DNA of 63,624 nucleotides from Bacteroidaceae bacterium. Lineage in GTDB: Bacteria > Bacteroidota > Bacteroidia > Bacteroidales > Bacteroidaceae. Position 1 is the stretch's first letter; each line of letters opens with the position of its first letter. A program made the position numbers and the translations under genes. Of the stretch, positions 1 to 9,072 are shown one piece after another. The notes below the pieces were generated by a model. The model saw nothing but the letters and a program-made list of their open reading frames with translations. It did not search any database and was not told the origin of the DNA. The DNA lies in the NCBI GenBank assembly GCA_017616445.1, contig JAFZYE010000079.1, positions 1 to 63,624 on the forward strand. Direction: 5' to 3'.

Positions 1-1
1 A

Positions 2-169
2 AATTCAAACAAGATTGACTTCTGCGTTCGATTTGCACTGTTTTTGTCCTTGAAGATGACATACCTTGTAAGGAAGAAGAGGACGCTCGAAGAGGGCATG
101 GGACGTTCACTTACCGATGAACACATCGGGCGAGTTCTGCAAAGCGACCAAAGGTTGCTTGTCATCTGA
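2..169 (+). CDS. C-terminal end of an unknown protein (5' end outside window)
   Basis: One frame stays open from the left edge to a TGA at 167-169, giving about 55 residues. The other two forward frames are closed early. The peptide is basic and mixed (it contains VRKKRTLEEGMGR and DEHIGRVLQ), with a hydrophobic stretch near its start. I do not recognise a family. The coding claim rests only on the open frame and a protein-like composition, so it could be chance. If real, its gene is transcribed towards the lipoprotein gene at 453. Confidence 0.4.
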   Translation, partial: NSNKIDFCVRFALFLSLKMTYLVRKKRTLEEGMGRSLTDEHIGRVLQSDQRLLVI

Positions 170-222
170 AAGGTATTTTTAATGTTTTTTTCTCTTTAGA
201 GCTTTTTTATCATTAAACTAAA

Positions 223-240
223 CACAGGTTTTAACCTGTG
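223..240. promoter_or_regulatory. 18-bp perfect inverted repeat
   Basis: CACAGGTT and AACCTGTG are exact inverted copies separated by TT. No T-run follows, so an operator-like dyad is more likely than a terminator. It lies about 140 bp upstream of the promoter for the lipoprotein gene. The binding factor is unknown. Confidence 0.4.
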
Positions 241-376
241 AGCCAAAAACCTCCGCTGATTATGGAAAATAAACATTTTTTGCGTTTATTGGTTACCTTT
301 TTTATTTGGTTTTTCACTTTTCACTGTTCTTGGTTCCACTTTATTATACATTTTATGTTTTATTATACATTTTACA

Positions 377-406
377 TTGTACATTTTATATTATTTTGTA
401 CCTTTG
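377..406 (+). promoter_or_regulatory. Bacteroidetes-type promoter for the lipoprotein gene
   Basis: TTG at 377-379 and TACCTTTG at 399-406, 19 bp apart, match the Bacteroidetes primary sigma consensus. The predicted transcript begins near 413, about 40 bases before the ATG at 453. The upstream DNA contains repeated TTATACATTTTA-like words. Confidence 0.7.
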
Positions 407-452
407 CCAACGAATAACAATCTTTAACAATAACAATCAAAACTATTCAATT

Positions 453-1862
453 ATGAAACAAATCCTAAGACTGATGGCAATGGCCATCGCAGCAGTGGCT
501 TTCGTGGCCTGTTCTGATTCCGACAATCCCGTTTCACCTGACGGTCCGACTGGTGATGCCGTCATCACAGTAAACGTCAAGGCTCTCTTCGAGCAGCTGG
601 ACGCAACTGATGACCTGATTCAGAAAATGGAAGAATACGACGAAGCATGTGTCGTGGGTACAGTACTCATCTACGATGCAAGCGGAAACCTGATTCAGCA
701 GCTGTCGGAAAGCACCCGCCAGCTTGACCCCATCACCTTCGACGTGAAGGACATCCCGAGTGGTACTTATACCTTGGTAGCTTGCGAATACCTCGACTGG
801 GAGGGTTACCCGCTATGGAAATTCACAGACGTAGAGAAACTGTCGACCGTTCGTGTGGATATTGATACCTATTATCCTGTGCTGATCAATGCACTGGGTG
901 TTGTGTCTGAGACCGTAACCGTTGACGGTAGTCTGATTGAGGCCAATGTCACACCAGAGGCAGCAGGATCTTGCCTTAAAGTTCGTTTTGACGGAATCAG
1001 GGAGAAGGACGATTTCTCGAGTTTCGTCGTATATGAATGCCCAAAAGTAGAGGGCATCTATCTCAATCCTGCTCTCAGCGATTTCGAACGCGCTTACGCC
1101 CCCAACAACAGTCAGTTTTGGAGTGTTTTTGAGGCAGACGATCTGCAACCCGGCACCAATACTGAAAGGACATTTATCTTGAGTAGTGGAGGGCATACCC
1201 AGCTTTCTGTGGATATGTTTAATTCCGAAGATAAACCCTTCTATATCACTACCTATGACATGTCTATGCAGAAGGGAGGTAAAGTCAATCTTATCTACTA
1301 TGATTTCAACGACTGGAACATGAAATGGCAGTATTGCGGACTTGAAGACAACTTTGCCGATTGGATGAAAGAGAAGGATGAATCTCCGATGATATTCAAC
1401 CCATGTACCAATTGGGGCTGCTCACTGGAGGAAGCCCGGGCTCATGTGAAAGCAACTCACGGATGGTTTATAAATAAAACGAATGGAGAACTTGCTGAGT
1501 ATGATGGTGCTTGGGAAGAGGAATTCAAGACAGGCATCAACCATAAGGAATACTATGGATTTGAGACGCAGGACGGACAGAACCTGTTATATGTTTGCTA
1601 TGTCTTCAATGCTATAAACCTTCCTGTCGAACTGATAACCAACAGTTTGGAATCACAGGGCTATGTGTTGACGGAAAAGCAGCAGTATGAAACCGAAGAC
1701 TATTACGGCTACCTATCAGCCGACAAGTCCGTGCTTGTTTCTTTATATGTGGCTTACGACGATAAACACTGGACTATCTGGTTTGAACCTAACATCGTGG
1801 CAGATGAGCAGCCTGCACCTCTCCGCAGCAAACAGCTATCCAAGCCATCTCGAAGCAGGTAA
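453..1862 (+). CDS. Surface or periplasmic lipoprotein, FimB/Mfa2-like N-terminal part
   Basis: This is a 469-residue lipoprotein. The signal peptide ends in FVAC with Cys20 as the lipidation site, followed by SDSD, which may favour surface export in Bacteroidetes (inference). I start at 453 rather than at the in-frame upstream start at 306, because the promoter at 377-406 lies inside that extension. Residues about 35-290 are beta-rich, with patterns such as YDASGNLI and IPSGTYTLVACEY that recall fimbrillin-associated anchor proteins of the FimB/Mfa2 group. The C-terminal third (about 300-460) has no family I recognise. No fimbrial genes are nearby, so a role in fimbriae is uncertain. The tail is basic (QLSKPSRSR). 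A 22-bp-period repeat array begins 30 bp after the stop. Confidence 0.8.
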   Translation: MKQILRLMAMAIAAVAFVACSDSDNPVSPDGPTGDAVITVNVKALFEQLDATDDLIQKMEEYDEACVVGTVLIYDASGNLIQQLSESTRQLDPITFDVKDIPSGTYTLVACEYLDWEGYPLWKFTDVEKLSTVRVDIDTYYPVLINALGVVSETVTVDGSLIEANVTPEAAGSCLKVRFDGIREKDDFSSFVVYECPKVEGIYLNPALSDFERAYAPNNSQFWSVFEADDLQPGTNTERTFILSSGGHTQLSVDMFNSEDKPFYITTYDMSMQKGGKVNLIYYDFNDWNMKWQYCGLEDNFADWMKEKDESPMIFNPCTNWGCSLEEARAHVKATHGWFINKTNGELAEYDGAWEEEFKTGINHKEYYGFETQDGQNLLYVCYVFNAINLPVELITNSLESQGYVLTEKQQYETEDYYGYLSADKSVLVSLYVAYDDKHWTIWFEPNIVADEQPAPLRSKQLSKPSRSR

Positions 1863-1892
1863 TCAGGATACCGCTTCTGCGCCTGTTTTCTT

Positions 1893-2012
1893 CAGCCCGA
1901 AGCTGACCAACAGTCAGCCCGAAGTAAACTGTCGGTCAGCCCGAAGCTGGCAATTTGCCAGGTAGTAGTAAACTGCTTGCCAGGTAGTAGCTGACCGTCA
2001 GTCAGGTAGTAG
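1893..2012. repeat. 22-bp-period decamer array, locus A part 1 (six units)
   Basis: Six 10-bp cores sit exactly 22 bp apart: CAGCCCGAAG at 1893, 1915 and 1937, then CAGGTAGTAG at 1959, 1981 and 2003. The five 12-bp spacers are CTGACCAACAGT, TAAACTGTCGGT, CTGGCAATTTGC, TAAACTGCTTGC and CTGACCGTCAGT. The spacer order is mirrored: the outer two are near-identical, the next two share TAAACTG, and the central one spans the palindrome TGGCAATTTGCCA (1948-1960), where the core sequence switches. Being 22 bp, the period is not a coding period. No cas genes are present and the units are too short for CRISPR. Confidence 0.9.
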
Positions 2013-2025
2013 CTCCTTTTTTGTG

Positions 2026-2079
2026 AACCCTAAGGTTTACACTTGCAAACCCTAAGCTTTGCACGTGTTAACCTTAGGG
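2026..2079. repeat. 22-bp-period decamer array, locus A part 2 (three units)
   Basis: AACCCTAAGG at 2026, AACCCTAAGC at 2048 and AACCTTAGGG at 2070 are 22 bp apart, with spacers TTTACACTTGCA and TTTGCACGTGTT. The third core is close to the reverse complement of the first. The block begins 13 bp after part 1 and ends 73 bp before the -33 box of the efflux operon promoter. Confidence 0.8.
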
Positions 2080-2152
2080 TTTGCATTTCCCCTCCTTTTT
2101 CCGCTTTCCTTGTTCCCTTATCATCCTTTTCCTGCACTTTTTTACAAAAAGT

Positions 2153-2184
2153 TTTGGATGGTGTTTATTATTGTTGTATATTTG
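2153..2184 (+). promoter_or_regulatory. Promoter of the RND efflux operon
   Basis: TTTG at 2153-2156, a 20-bp spacer and TATATTTG at 2177-2184 fit the Bacteroidetes consensus. The predicted start is near 2191, giving a leader of about 50 bases before the ATG at 2242. No regulator gene lies next to the operon. Confidence 0.75.
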
Positions 2185-2241
2185 CAGGCGATATAATAAG
2201 AGACTCCTAATTTAGCTACATACTTACAAAATAAATAGATT

Positions 2242-3384
2242 ATGATGAAAAAACAATTCCTATTGATGATCGCCACTGTCCTCATCCCTTGCGGCATATT
2301 GTTCGGACTGTCGGCGTGTGGCATTGATATGCCCAAAGAGACGAAGACGTCGTTTGAGACGATGACGGTTGAGAAACAGGATATCATAGTGCCAGTGAAG
2401 TTCAGCGCCAGGCTGAAGGGACAGGCCGATGTGACCATCACTCCACAGGTGAGCGGACAGTTGATGCAAATCTGTGTCAGTGAGGGACAACAGGTAAGAA
2501 AAGGTCAGACGCTCTTCTCCATCGACTCACGTAACGCACAACTTGACCTAGAGGCTGCTCAAGCTAACCTGCAGGCTGCATTGGCTTCGGAGAACAGTGC
2601 GAAACTGGAGTATGAGTCAAACAAGAATTTGTTTGAAAAGAACATCGTGAGTCGCTACATGCTCGACAATTCAGAAAACTCTTACAAACGGGCTCAGGCA
2701 TCGGTAGCTCAAGCTCGTGCATCCGTGGACCGTGCAAGGGTTACCCTTGGTTTCTGTACCATCACATCTCCTGTGTCAGGTGTCATCGGTGAGATTCTTG
2801 TACGTACTGGTGACCAGGTTTCGCCAGCCTCTCGTCTGACCATCGTCAGCGGTAACATCAATATGGATGCAGAGTTTTCAGTGACAGAAGCGCTCATCGA
2901 GGCTTCGGTCTCTGCCGGTGTGACAAAGGAGGATAAGGCCAAGTACATGGAAGATCTGCCCGATGTAACTTTCGTGATGAAAAATGGTACGGAATATCCG
3001 CATAAGGGACGCATCACCAGTCTGACTGGCGTAGTGGATGCCGCTACCGGCTCATTAGGAGCAAAGGCTTCGTTCCCTAACCCCGATGGTCATCTCTTCT
3101 CTGGCATCCAGGGTACGGTCGTGCTGCCGTTAGCTCAGAAGGATGTGATGGTGATTCCGCAAGTTGCCGTACTGCGTCTGCAGGATAAGTCGTTGGTGTA
3201 TAAGGTACAGGCCGACAGTACAGCTACAGCCGTCGTAGTGACCTACACGGATGCTGGTAACGGAAGGGACTTCATCGTGACGAGTGGCTTGAATGTGGGT
3301 GATAGGATTGTGACCGTCGGAGCCAATAACGTACAGGAAGGCGAACAGGTGTTGTTCCCAAAGGAAGTGAATAGTGAAAAGTGA
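2242..3384 (+). CDS. RND efflux periplasmic adaptor lipoprotein (MexA/AcrA family)
   Basis: A 380-residue membrane-fusion protein that should link the inner-membrane RND pump to the outer-membrane channel encoded downstream. A lipoprotein signal ends at LSAC (Cys26). Next come a biotinyl-lipoyl half (VTITPQVSGQL, QQVRKGQTLFSID), an alpha-hairpin of about residues 95-160 rich in A, E and Q (AQASVAQARASVDRARV), the second lipoyl half (ITSPVSGVIGEILVRTGD), and a C-terminal beta domain. The order and length are usual for the family. It is the first of three co-directional genes: 38 bp lie before the pump gene. Two adjacent ATGs open the frame, and the first is used here. Substrates cannot be told from sequence. 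Confidence 0.93.
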   Translation: MMKKQFLLMIATVLIPCGILFGLSACGIDMPKETKTSFETMTVEKQDIIVPVKFSARLKGQADVTITPQVSGQLMQICVSEGQQVRKGQTLFSIDSRNAQLDLEAAQANLQAALASENSAKLEYESNKNLFEKNIVSRYMLDNSENSYKRAQASVAQARASVDRARVTLGFCTITSPVSGVIGEILVRTGDQVSPASRLTIVSGNINMDAEFSVTEALIEASVSAGVTKEDKAKYMEDLPDVTFVMKNGTEYPHKGRITSLTGVVDAATGSLGAKASFPNPDGHLFSGIQGTVVLPLAQKDVMVIPQVAVLRLQDKSLVYKVQADSTATAVVVTYTDAGNGRDFIVTSGLNVGDRIVTVGANNVQEGEQVLFPKEVNSEK

Positions 3385-3422
3385 AGAGTGAAAATGAATA
3401 GTGAATAATTTTCTTCCGCATT

Positions 3423-6400
3423 ATGAAGAACAATATTTTCATTAATAAATATGTGATGGCATGCGCCATAGCGATTGTCATCACGCTGGTGGGCTTCATC
3501 TGCATGTCGACGTTGCCCATCGAGCAATACCCCAATATCGCACCACCAACGGTACGCGTATCAACGTCGTACACAGGTGCTGATGCGAACACCATCATGA
3601 AGTCAGTAGTGCAGCCGTTGGAGGAGAATATCAATGGTGTGCCTGGTATGACTTACATCACTAGTTCTGCATCGGCCTCAGGCGATGTGTCCATTCAGGT
3701 CTATTTCGAGCAGGGTACAGATCCTGACCTCGCTGCAGTGAATGTGCAGAACCGCGTGAGCCGTGCTACAGCCTTGTTGCCTTCTGAAGTGACGAAGGTC
3801 GGTGTGCAGGTGATGAAGCAGCAGAGCAATATCCTGCATATCGGTGCGCTGAAAAGTGTCGATGGTAAGTACGATGCGGACTTTATTGCCAACTATATCG
3901 ATATCAATGTGCGTCCGCGACTGATGCGTATCACAGGTGTGGGCGATGTGATGGCCTTAGGTAATACTTATGCCCTGCGCATTTGGTTGAAACCTGATGT
4001 GATGGCGCAATACGGTCTTGATCCGAACGATGTGTTTGCTGCCATTGGTGGACAGAGTTTCGTGGCTGCTACGGGTTCGTTGGGTGAGCAAAGTGAAAAT
4101 GCTTATCAGTATTCGATGGAATACAAAGGTACGCTGAAGACCGTCGAGGAGTTCAACGACATCGTCCTTCGTACGAGCGACGGAGGTCACCTGCTGCATC
4201 TGAGCGATGTGGCAGATGTGGAGATAGGTGCCGTAAGTTATAACTTCACATCGAACATCGATGGTCAGCCAGGTACCATCTACATGGTGTTCCAGGCTCC
4301 TGGTGCGAATGCCACTGAGGTGAACGCCCGCATCAACAAGCTCTATGAGGAATTGAAGCCGACGATGCCAGCAGGATTGGAGTTCGAAATCTTGGAAACA
4401 TCTGATGATTTCCTCTTTGCCGCTATCCACAATGTGGTTGAGACACTGGTCATCGCTATCATCCTTGTGATTCTCGTGGTTTATTTCTTCCTGCAGAGCT
4501 TCAAGGCTACAGTTATCCCATCACTGTCAATCATTGTATCACTGATGGGTACCTTTGCCATTGTGTCGCTGGCAGGATTCTCGTTGAACATCTTGACACT
4601 GTTCGCATTGGTGCTGGCTATCGGTACTGTGGTCGATGATGCGATTGTAGTAGTTGAGGCTGTGATGGCAAAGTTGGAGAGTGGTATCAGCGATGCCAAG
4701 CAGGCCACCCGTGAGGCGATGAGTGATGTGTCTGTAGCCGTTATCTCATGTACATTGGTCTTCATGGCAGTGTTCATCCCTGTCGCTTTCATGCCTGGTA
4801 CATCAGGTTCGTTCTTCACACAATTCGGTGTTACACTGGCTTCGGCCGTAGGTCTGTCATGCGTATCGGCTCTGACACTCTGTCCTGCCTTGTGTGCCAT
4901 CATGATGCGCTACTCGAAGGACGAGAAGGAGAAGAAAAATCTGAACTATTACGTTACAAAAGCATATTCTGCTAGCTATAACGCCATTCTCGGCAAGTAC
5001 AAGAAGAGTGTCAGTGGATTCATCAAGCATCCTTGGATTTCGGGTGCTTTGCTGGCTGTTACTGCTGTGCTGCTCGTCATCTTTATGCGTAATCTGCCCT
5101 CAGGTCTCGTACCACAGGAAGACCAAGGCGTGTTCTTCGCTGAAGTGCGTGCACCTGAAGGTTGCACCCTGCATGAGACGCAAGAGATTGTGAAGAAGGT
5201 GGAGGAGAAGGTGAAGAAGATTCCTGAGTTGGAAAGCTATGCTGTCGTTAGCGGTTATGGTATGATGGCAGGCCGTTCGGGTAGCTGTTACGCTACGCTT
5301 ATCATCCGTCTGAAGAACTGGGACGACCGCCCTGGCATGAACCATAACATCATGCTCGTCTATGCTCGATTCTCTTATGATTGCAAGGATATCAAGAATG
5401 CAAAGGTCATTCCATTCCAGATGCCGCAGGTACCAGGTTATGGTTCTAACAGTAGCGTGAACCTCGTGCTGCAGGATATGCAGGACCGTCCGATGTCGGA
5501 ATTCAATGCGGATGCTACCCAGTTCCTGGCTAAGCTGAACGAACGTCCGGAGATTATGATGGCCATGTCGACCTACTCTGAGCGTTTCCCAAAATATGAA
5601 GTGAGTGTAGATGCGCCTCAGTGCGACCGTGCCGGAGTGTCGCCCGCAGCTGTGCTCAAGACGCTTGGTGCTTATTGCGGAGGTTCGTATGTGGGCAACT
5701 TCAACCAGTTTGGTAAGGTCTATCGTATCATGGCCAACGCAGCACCCGAGTACCGTCTTGACCCCTCATCGCTCAATAATATATTTGTTCGCGTGGCAGG
5801 CGGTAAGATGGCACCTATCTCCGAGTTCGTCACGCTGAAAGAAATCGTCGGCTCTGCATCTGTTGACCACTTCAACCTGTTCCAGAGCATCACTTGTGGT
5901 GTGATGACTGCCAGCGGTTATTCTGAGGGTGATGCCCATCAGGCCATTGCTGAGGTGTTCAAGGAGACGATGCCTGCCGGCTATGGTTACGAATACGGAG
6001 GTATGTCTCGTGAAGTAGAGGAGGCATCTGGCTCGAATGCTACAGCCCTCATCTACGTCATCTGTGTCATCCTGATTTATCTCATCCTGGCGTCACTCTA
6101 TAACTCATGGTTCACACCTTGGGCCGTATTGCTGAGTGTACCTTTCGGACTGATGGGTTCGTTCGGTGTCACGTGGCTGGCTTCGCTGCTCCACTTGCCA
6201 GGTATGGAGAACAATATTTACTTGCAGACAGGTGTTATCATGTTGATTGGTCTGTTGGCCAAGACGGCCATTCTGATTACCGAGTTTGCCTCTGAACGTC
6301 GTGCGCAGGGCATGAGCATCCGCGATGCCGCCTTTGCTGCATGTGAGGAGCGACTTCGTCCTATCCTGATGACTGTTGTCACGATGATAGCAGGTATGAT

Positions 6401-6581
6401 TCCGCTCATCATTGCTGGTGGTGCAGGAGCCAACGGAAACCGTGTTCTTGCCCTTGGTGTCACAGCCGGTATGGCAGTGGGTACTCTTGCCCTGATGTTC
6501 GTCGTTCCTGTCTTCTTCATTGTGTTCCAGAAGTTACATGAGCGTTTCCAAGGGAAGGAAGTGGAAGTGAAAAGTGAATAG
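3423..6581 (+). CDS. RND multidrug efflux transporter (AcrB/MexB, HAE1 family)
   Basis: A 1052-residue inner-membrane proton-driven pump of usual family length. It shows the typical TM1 region followed by IEQYPNIAPPTVRVSTSY and VQNRVSRA in the first porter domain, and the TM4 motif GTVVDDAIVVVEAV with the paired Asp residues used in proton relay. A second half repeats the pattern (GLLAKTAILITEFA, then the RPILMTVVTM helix). Two large periplasmic loops separate TM1-TM2 and TM7-TM8. The gene sits between the adaptor and the TolC-like channel, so the set makes a complete tripartite pump. Drug, bile-salt or metabolite export is plausible, but the substrate is not deducible. The sequence shows no frameshift or truncation. 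Confidence 0.95.
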   Translation: MKNNIFINKYVMACAIAIVITLVGFICMSTLPIEQYPNIAPPTVRVSTSYTGADANTIMKSVVQPLEENINGVPGMTYITSSASASGDVSIQVYFEQGTDPDLAAVNVQNRVSRATALLPSEVTKVGVQVMKQQSNILHIGALKSVDGKYDADFIANYIDINVRPRLMRITGVGDVMALGNTYALRIWLKPDVMAQYGLDPNDVFAAIGGQSFVAATGSLGEQSENAYQYSMEYKGTLKTVEEFNDIVLRTSDGGHLLHLSDVADVEIGAVSYNFTSNIDGQPGTIYMVFQAPGANATEVNARINKLYEELKPTMPAGLEFEILETSDDFLFAAIHNVVETLVIAIILVILVVYFFLQSFKATVIPSLSIIVSLMGTFAIVSLAGFSLNILTLFALVLAIGTVVDDAIVVVEAVMAKLESGISDAKQATREAMSDVSVAVISCTLVFMAVFIPVAFMPGTSGSFFTQFGVTLASAVGLSCVSALTLCPALCAIMMRYSKDEKEKKNLNYYVTKAYSASYNAILGKYKKSVSGFIKHPWISGALLAVTAVLLVIFMRNLPSGLVPQEDQGVFFAEVRAPEGCTLHETQEIVKKVEEKVKKIPELESYAVVSGYGMMAGRSGSCYATLIIRLKNWDDRPGMNHNIMLVYARFSYDCKDIKNAKVIPFQMPQVPGYGSNSSVNLVLQDMQDRPMSEFNADATQFLAKLNERPEIMMAMSTYSERFPKYEVSVDAPQCDRAGVSPAAVLKTLGAYCGGSYVGNFNQFGKVYRIMANAAPEYRLDPSSLNNIFVRVAGGKMAPISEFVTLKEIVGSASVDHFNLFQSITCGVMTASGYSEGDAHQAIAEVFKETMPAGYGYEYGGMSREVEEASGSNATALIYVICVILIYLILASLYNSWFTPWAVLLSVPFGLMGSFGVTWLASLLHLPGMENNIYLQTGVIMLIGLLAKTAILITEFASERRAQGMSIRDAAFAACEERLRPILMTVVTMIAGMIPLIIAGGAGANGNRVLALGVTAGMAVGTLALMFVVPVFFIVFQKLHERFQGKEVEVKSE

Positions 6582-6604
6582 TGAAAAGTTAAGAGTTAAG
6601 AAAT

Positions 6605-8014
6605 ATGAACTATAAGACTTTGTTCGTCGCTGCGGCTGTGAGTATGATGCTCACGGGATGCGGATTATATAATAAGTATGAGCAGAAGACGGAAGCGCCT
6701 GCCGATGCTTTCGGTTCGATACAGGATGCAACCGCTGGGGGGGCTTCCCTTGCTCAGATGTCTTGGCGTGAGTTCTTCACAGACCCTATGTTGCAGCAAC
6801 TCATTGAGCAAGTGCTTGCCAACAACACCGACCTGAACTCTGCCCGAATCGCGATAGAGAAGAGCGAGGCTTCACTCAAGATGGCCAAGATGGCTTACCT
6901 TCCATCGCTTTATTTCTCTCCACAGGGTACAGTGGCTAAGTTCGACGACAATCCGTGGTCGAAGACCTACAATCTGCCGTTACAGTTGCAGATGGACGTT
7001 GATGTGTTTGGCTCTATCACCAACAAGAAACGTGCGGCCAATGCTGTACTCCTGCAAGCTCAGGTGCGTGAGGAAGCTATCCGTGCGAACCTCATCTCAA
7101 CTACAGCTCAACAGTACTATATGCTACAGGTACTCGACCGCCAGTTGGAAATCCTGACCCAGACCGACAGCCTGTGGAATGCCTCGTTGGAGACGCAGAA
7201 GTCGTTATGGGAGAACGGTAAGTCATACTCTACAGCTGTCAACCAGATGGAGTCGTCCTACCTGAATGTGAAGACCCAGATGGTTGATACGCGTCGTAAT
7301 ATCCGTGCTACGGAGAATGCCCTCTGCCGTCTGCTTGCCATCACGCCCCAGCACATTGAGCGTCAGAAGATAGGAACTTCAGCACTGAACAAAAGACCAG
7401 AGAATACTGGTCAGCGCATGTTCGACATCCAGTTCCTGAAAGTCGGTGTTCCTGCTACAATGCTTGAACTGCGTCCAGACATCCGTATGGCCAACTATGC
7501 CATGGAGGAGGCTTTCTACAATACACAAGCTGCCCGTGCAGCCTTCTATCCCAGCATCACGCTGACAGGAACAGCTGGATGGACCAACTCTGCGGGTAGT
7601 ATGGTTGTCGATCCTGGCAAACTGCTGCTCAGTGCCGTCGGACAACTCATGCAACCTATCTTTGCCCGTGGCAAACTGAAGGCAAACCTGAAGATCAACC
7701 AACTGACGCAGGAAGACCTGCAGAAGAAATATGTGCAGACCGTTATCGATGCTGGCAACCAGGTGAACGAAGCCTTGGCCGACTGTCAGGCAGCACGCGA
7801 GAAGCACGCCTACTACCATCGTCAGGTGCAGGTGCTCTACGATGCCTATACCGGCACCCACGAACTGATGGACAATGGTAAGGCCAACTACCTCGAAGTG
7901 CTCACTGCACAGGAGAGTCTGCTCAATGCCCAGCTCAGTGAAGCCATGAACATGTACAAAGGTGCTCAGGCTGTTATCGCCCTCTATATTGCCCTTGGTG
8001 GTGGCATAAAATAA
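6605..8014 (+). CDS. Outer-membrane efflux channel, TolC/NodT-type lipoprotein
   Basis: A 469-residue outer-membrane factor that completes the efflux operon, starting 23 bp after the pump gene. It has a lipoprotein signal ending LTGC (Cys19), which is typical of the NodT/OprM branch. Two repeated halves each carry long helical segments, including WREFFTDPMLQQLIEQVL near the N-terminus and PDIRMANYAMEEAFYNTQAA in the middle. The second half ends with NGKANYLEVLTAQESLLNAQ, a standard signature of the family. No clear terminator follows. Instead the gap to the convergent panB gene holds the locus B repeat arrays. Confidence 0.93.
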   Translation: MNYKTLFVAAAVSMMLTGCGLYNKYEQKTEAPADAFGSIQDATAGGASLAQMSWREFFTDPMLQQLIEQVLANNTDLNSARIAIEKSEASLKMAKMAYLPSLYFSPQGTVAKFDDNPWSKTYNLPLQLQMDVDVFGSITNKKRAANAVLLQAQVREEAIRANLISTTAQQYYMLQVLDRQLEILTQTDSLWNASLETQKSLWENGKSYSTAVNQMESSYLNVKTQMVDTRRNIRATENALCRLLAITPQHIERQKIGTSALNKRPENTGQRMFDIQFLKVGVPATMLELRPDIRMANYAMEEAFYNTQAARAAFYPSITLTGTAGWTNSAGSMVVDPGKLLLSAVGQLMQPIFARGKLKANLKINQLTQEDLQKKYVQTVIDAGNQVNEALADCQAAREKHAYYHRQVQVLYDAYTGTHELMDNGKANYLEVLTAQESLLNAQLSEAMNMYKGAQAVIALYIALGGGIK

Positions 8015-8085
8015 TGTAAAAGGAGAATGTGTCTATTTTGACAGACAGCTCTTGGTAAACGAGTAGTGGGGAAAAAGGGAAAAAG

Positions 8086-8117
8086 ACCCTAGCTAACAGG
8101 GAGTTTAACCCTAGCAA
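8086..8117. repeat. 22-bp-period decamer array, locus B part 1 (two units)
   Basis: ACCCTAGCTA at 8086 and ACCCTAGCAA at 8108 are 22 bp apart, joined by the spacer ACAGGGAGTTTA and followed by ACAGGGGG. The CCCTA cores and AACAGGG spacers resemble part 2 of loci A and C. With only two units this part would be weak on its own. Confidence 0.6.
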
Positions 8118-8160
8118 ACAGGGGGAAGGAGACCGTTAAACTATTCGTTCCACATGCGTT

Positions 8161-8236
8161 GCCGATAATGGTAGCGCCCGCTGCCAATGATGGCAACGGG
8201 CGCGAAACTTATTGGCAGCGGCCGCTGCCAACTTAT
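8161..8236. repeat. 22-bp-period array, locus B part 2 (four units)
   Basis: Units begin at 8161, 8183, 8205 and 8227 (GCCGATAATG, GCCAATGATG, AAACTTATTG, GCCAACTTAT), with GC-rich spacers GTAGCGCCCGCT, GCAACGGGCGCG and GCAGCGGCCGCT. Spacer 2 carries CGGGCGC, the inverse of GCGCCCG in spacer 1. The cores are looser than in loci A and C. The array ends 3 bp before the panB stop codon on the minus strand. Confidence 0.6.
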
Positions 8237-8239
8237 CTT

Positions 8240-9055
8240 TTAATATTGTTCATTCTCGTTTGGGAAGTCGCCACTCTTCACATCTGTGATGTAGTTACCG
8301 ATAGCTTCGGTCATGATGGTGTTGAGGTCGGCATAGCGACGGAGGAACTTAGGCGAGAAGTCGGTTGACATACCCAGCATGTCGGCTACGACGAGCACCT
8401 GACCATCGCAGGCTCCACCTGCTCCGATACCGATGACAGGTATCTTGAGTTCACTGGTGACACGTGCGGCCAAGGCGGCTGGTATCTTCTCGAGGACGAC
8501 AGCAAAGCATCCAACCTCTTCGAGTGCATGGGCATCGCTCACGAGTTTCTCTGCCTCTGCTTCCTCACGTGCACGGACGGTGTAGGTTCCGAACTTGTTG
8601 ATGCTCTGTGGGGTGAGCCCCAGGTGTCCGCATACAGGGATGCCTGCATCAAGTATCTTCTTCACCGTATCGATGATTTCTACGCCACCTTCGAGCTTCA
8701 GCGCATCGCAATGGCTTTCCTTCATGATGCGGATGGCGTTGGTGACACCTTCGGTAGGGTTGACCTGATAGGTTCCGAATGGCATGTCGCATACGACCAA
8801 AGCACGCTGAGTGGCACGAACGACTGCCTTAGCGTGGTAGATCATCTGATCGAGCGTGATGGGTAGGGTGGTCATGTTACCTGCCATCACATTCGAGGCA
8901 GAGTCGCCTACGAGGATGATGTCCATACCCGCACCGTCCACAATCTTTGCGGTGGTGTAGTCGTACGCAGTCAGCATGGCAATCTTCTTGCCTTCCTGCT
9001 TCATCTGAAAAAGTCGGTGGGTGGTGACTTTACGTTTGTCTTCAACTAAGTACAT
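8240..9055 (-). CDS. panB: 3-methyl-2-oxobutanoate hydroxymethyltransferase (ketopantoate synthesis)
   Basis: PanB transfers a hydroxymethyl group from methylene-tetrahydrofolate to 2-oxoisovalerate, the first committed step towards pantothenate and coenzyme A. The 271-residue protein has the expected TIM-barrel motifs: [17 protein letters not shown], the metal-binding segment [29 protein letters not shown] and [20 protein letters not shown]. Length and motif order are normal. It lies 57 bp downstream of the metallo-hydrolase gene on the same strand and may share its transcript. No panC or panD is in the window. Confidence 0.96.
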   Translation of the reverse strand: MYLVEDKRKVTTHRLFQMKQEGKKIAMLTAYDYTTAKIVDGAGMDIILVGDSASNVMAGNMTTLPITLDQMIYHAKAVVRATQRALVVCDMPFGTYQVNPTEGVTNAIRIMKESHCDALKLEGGVEIIDTVKKILDAGIPVCGHLGLTPQSINKFGTYTVRAREEAEAEKLVSDAHALEEVGCFAVVLEKIPAALAARVTSELKIPVIGIGAGGACDGQVLVVADMLGMSTDFSPKFLRRYADLNTIMTEAIGNYITDVKSGDFPNENEQY

Positions 9056-9072
9056 ATTCTTGTTTTTTTATG

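Noticed and set aside
306-452. N-terminal extension of the lipoprotein from 306
   Set aside because: The promoter at 377-406 lies inside it and the lipoprotein signal begins at 453.
1893-2079. CRISPR array at the 22-bp-period loci
   Set aside because: Cores are 10 bp and spacers 12 bp and partly repeated, far below CRISPR sizes; no cas genes are present.
2242-8014. RND operon as an unusual system
   Set aside because: Gene order, lengths and motifs are ordinary for a tripartite pump.
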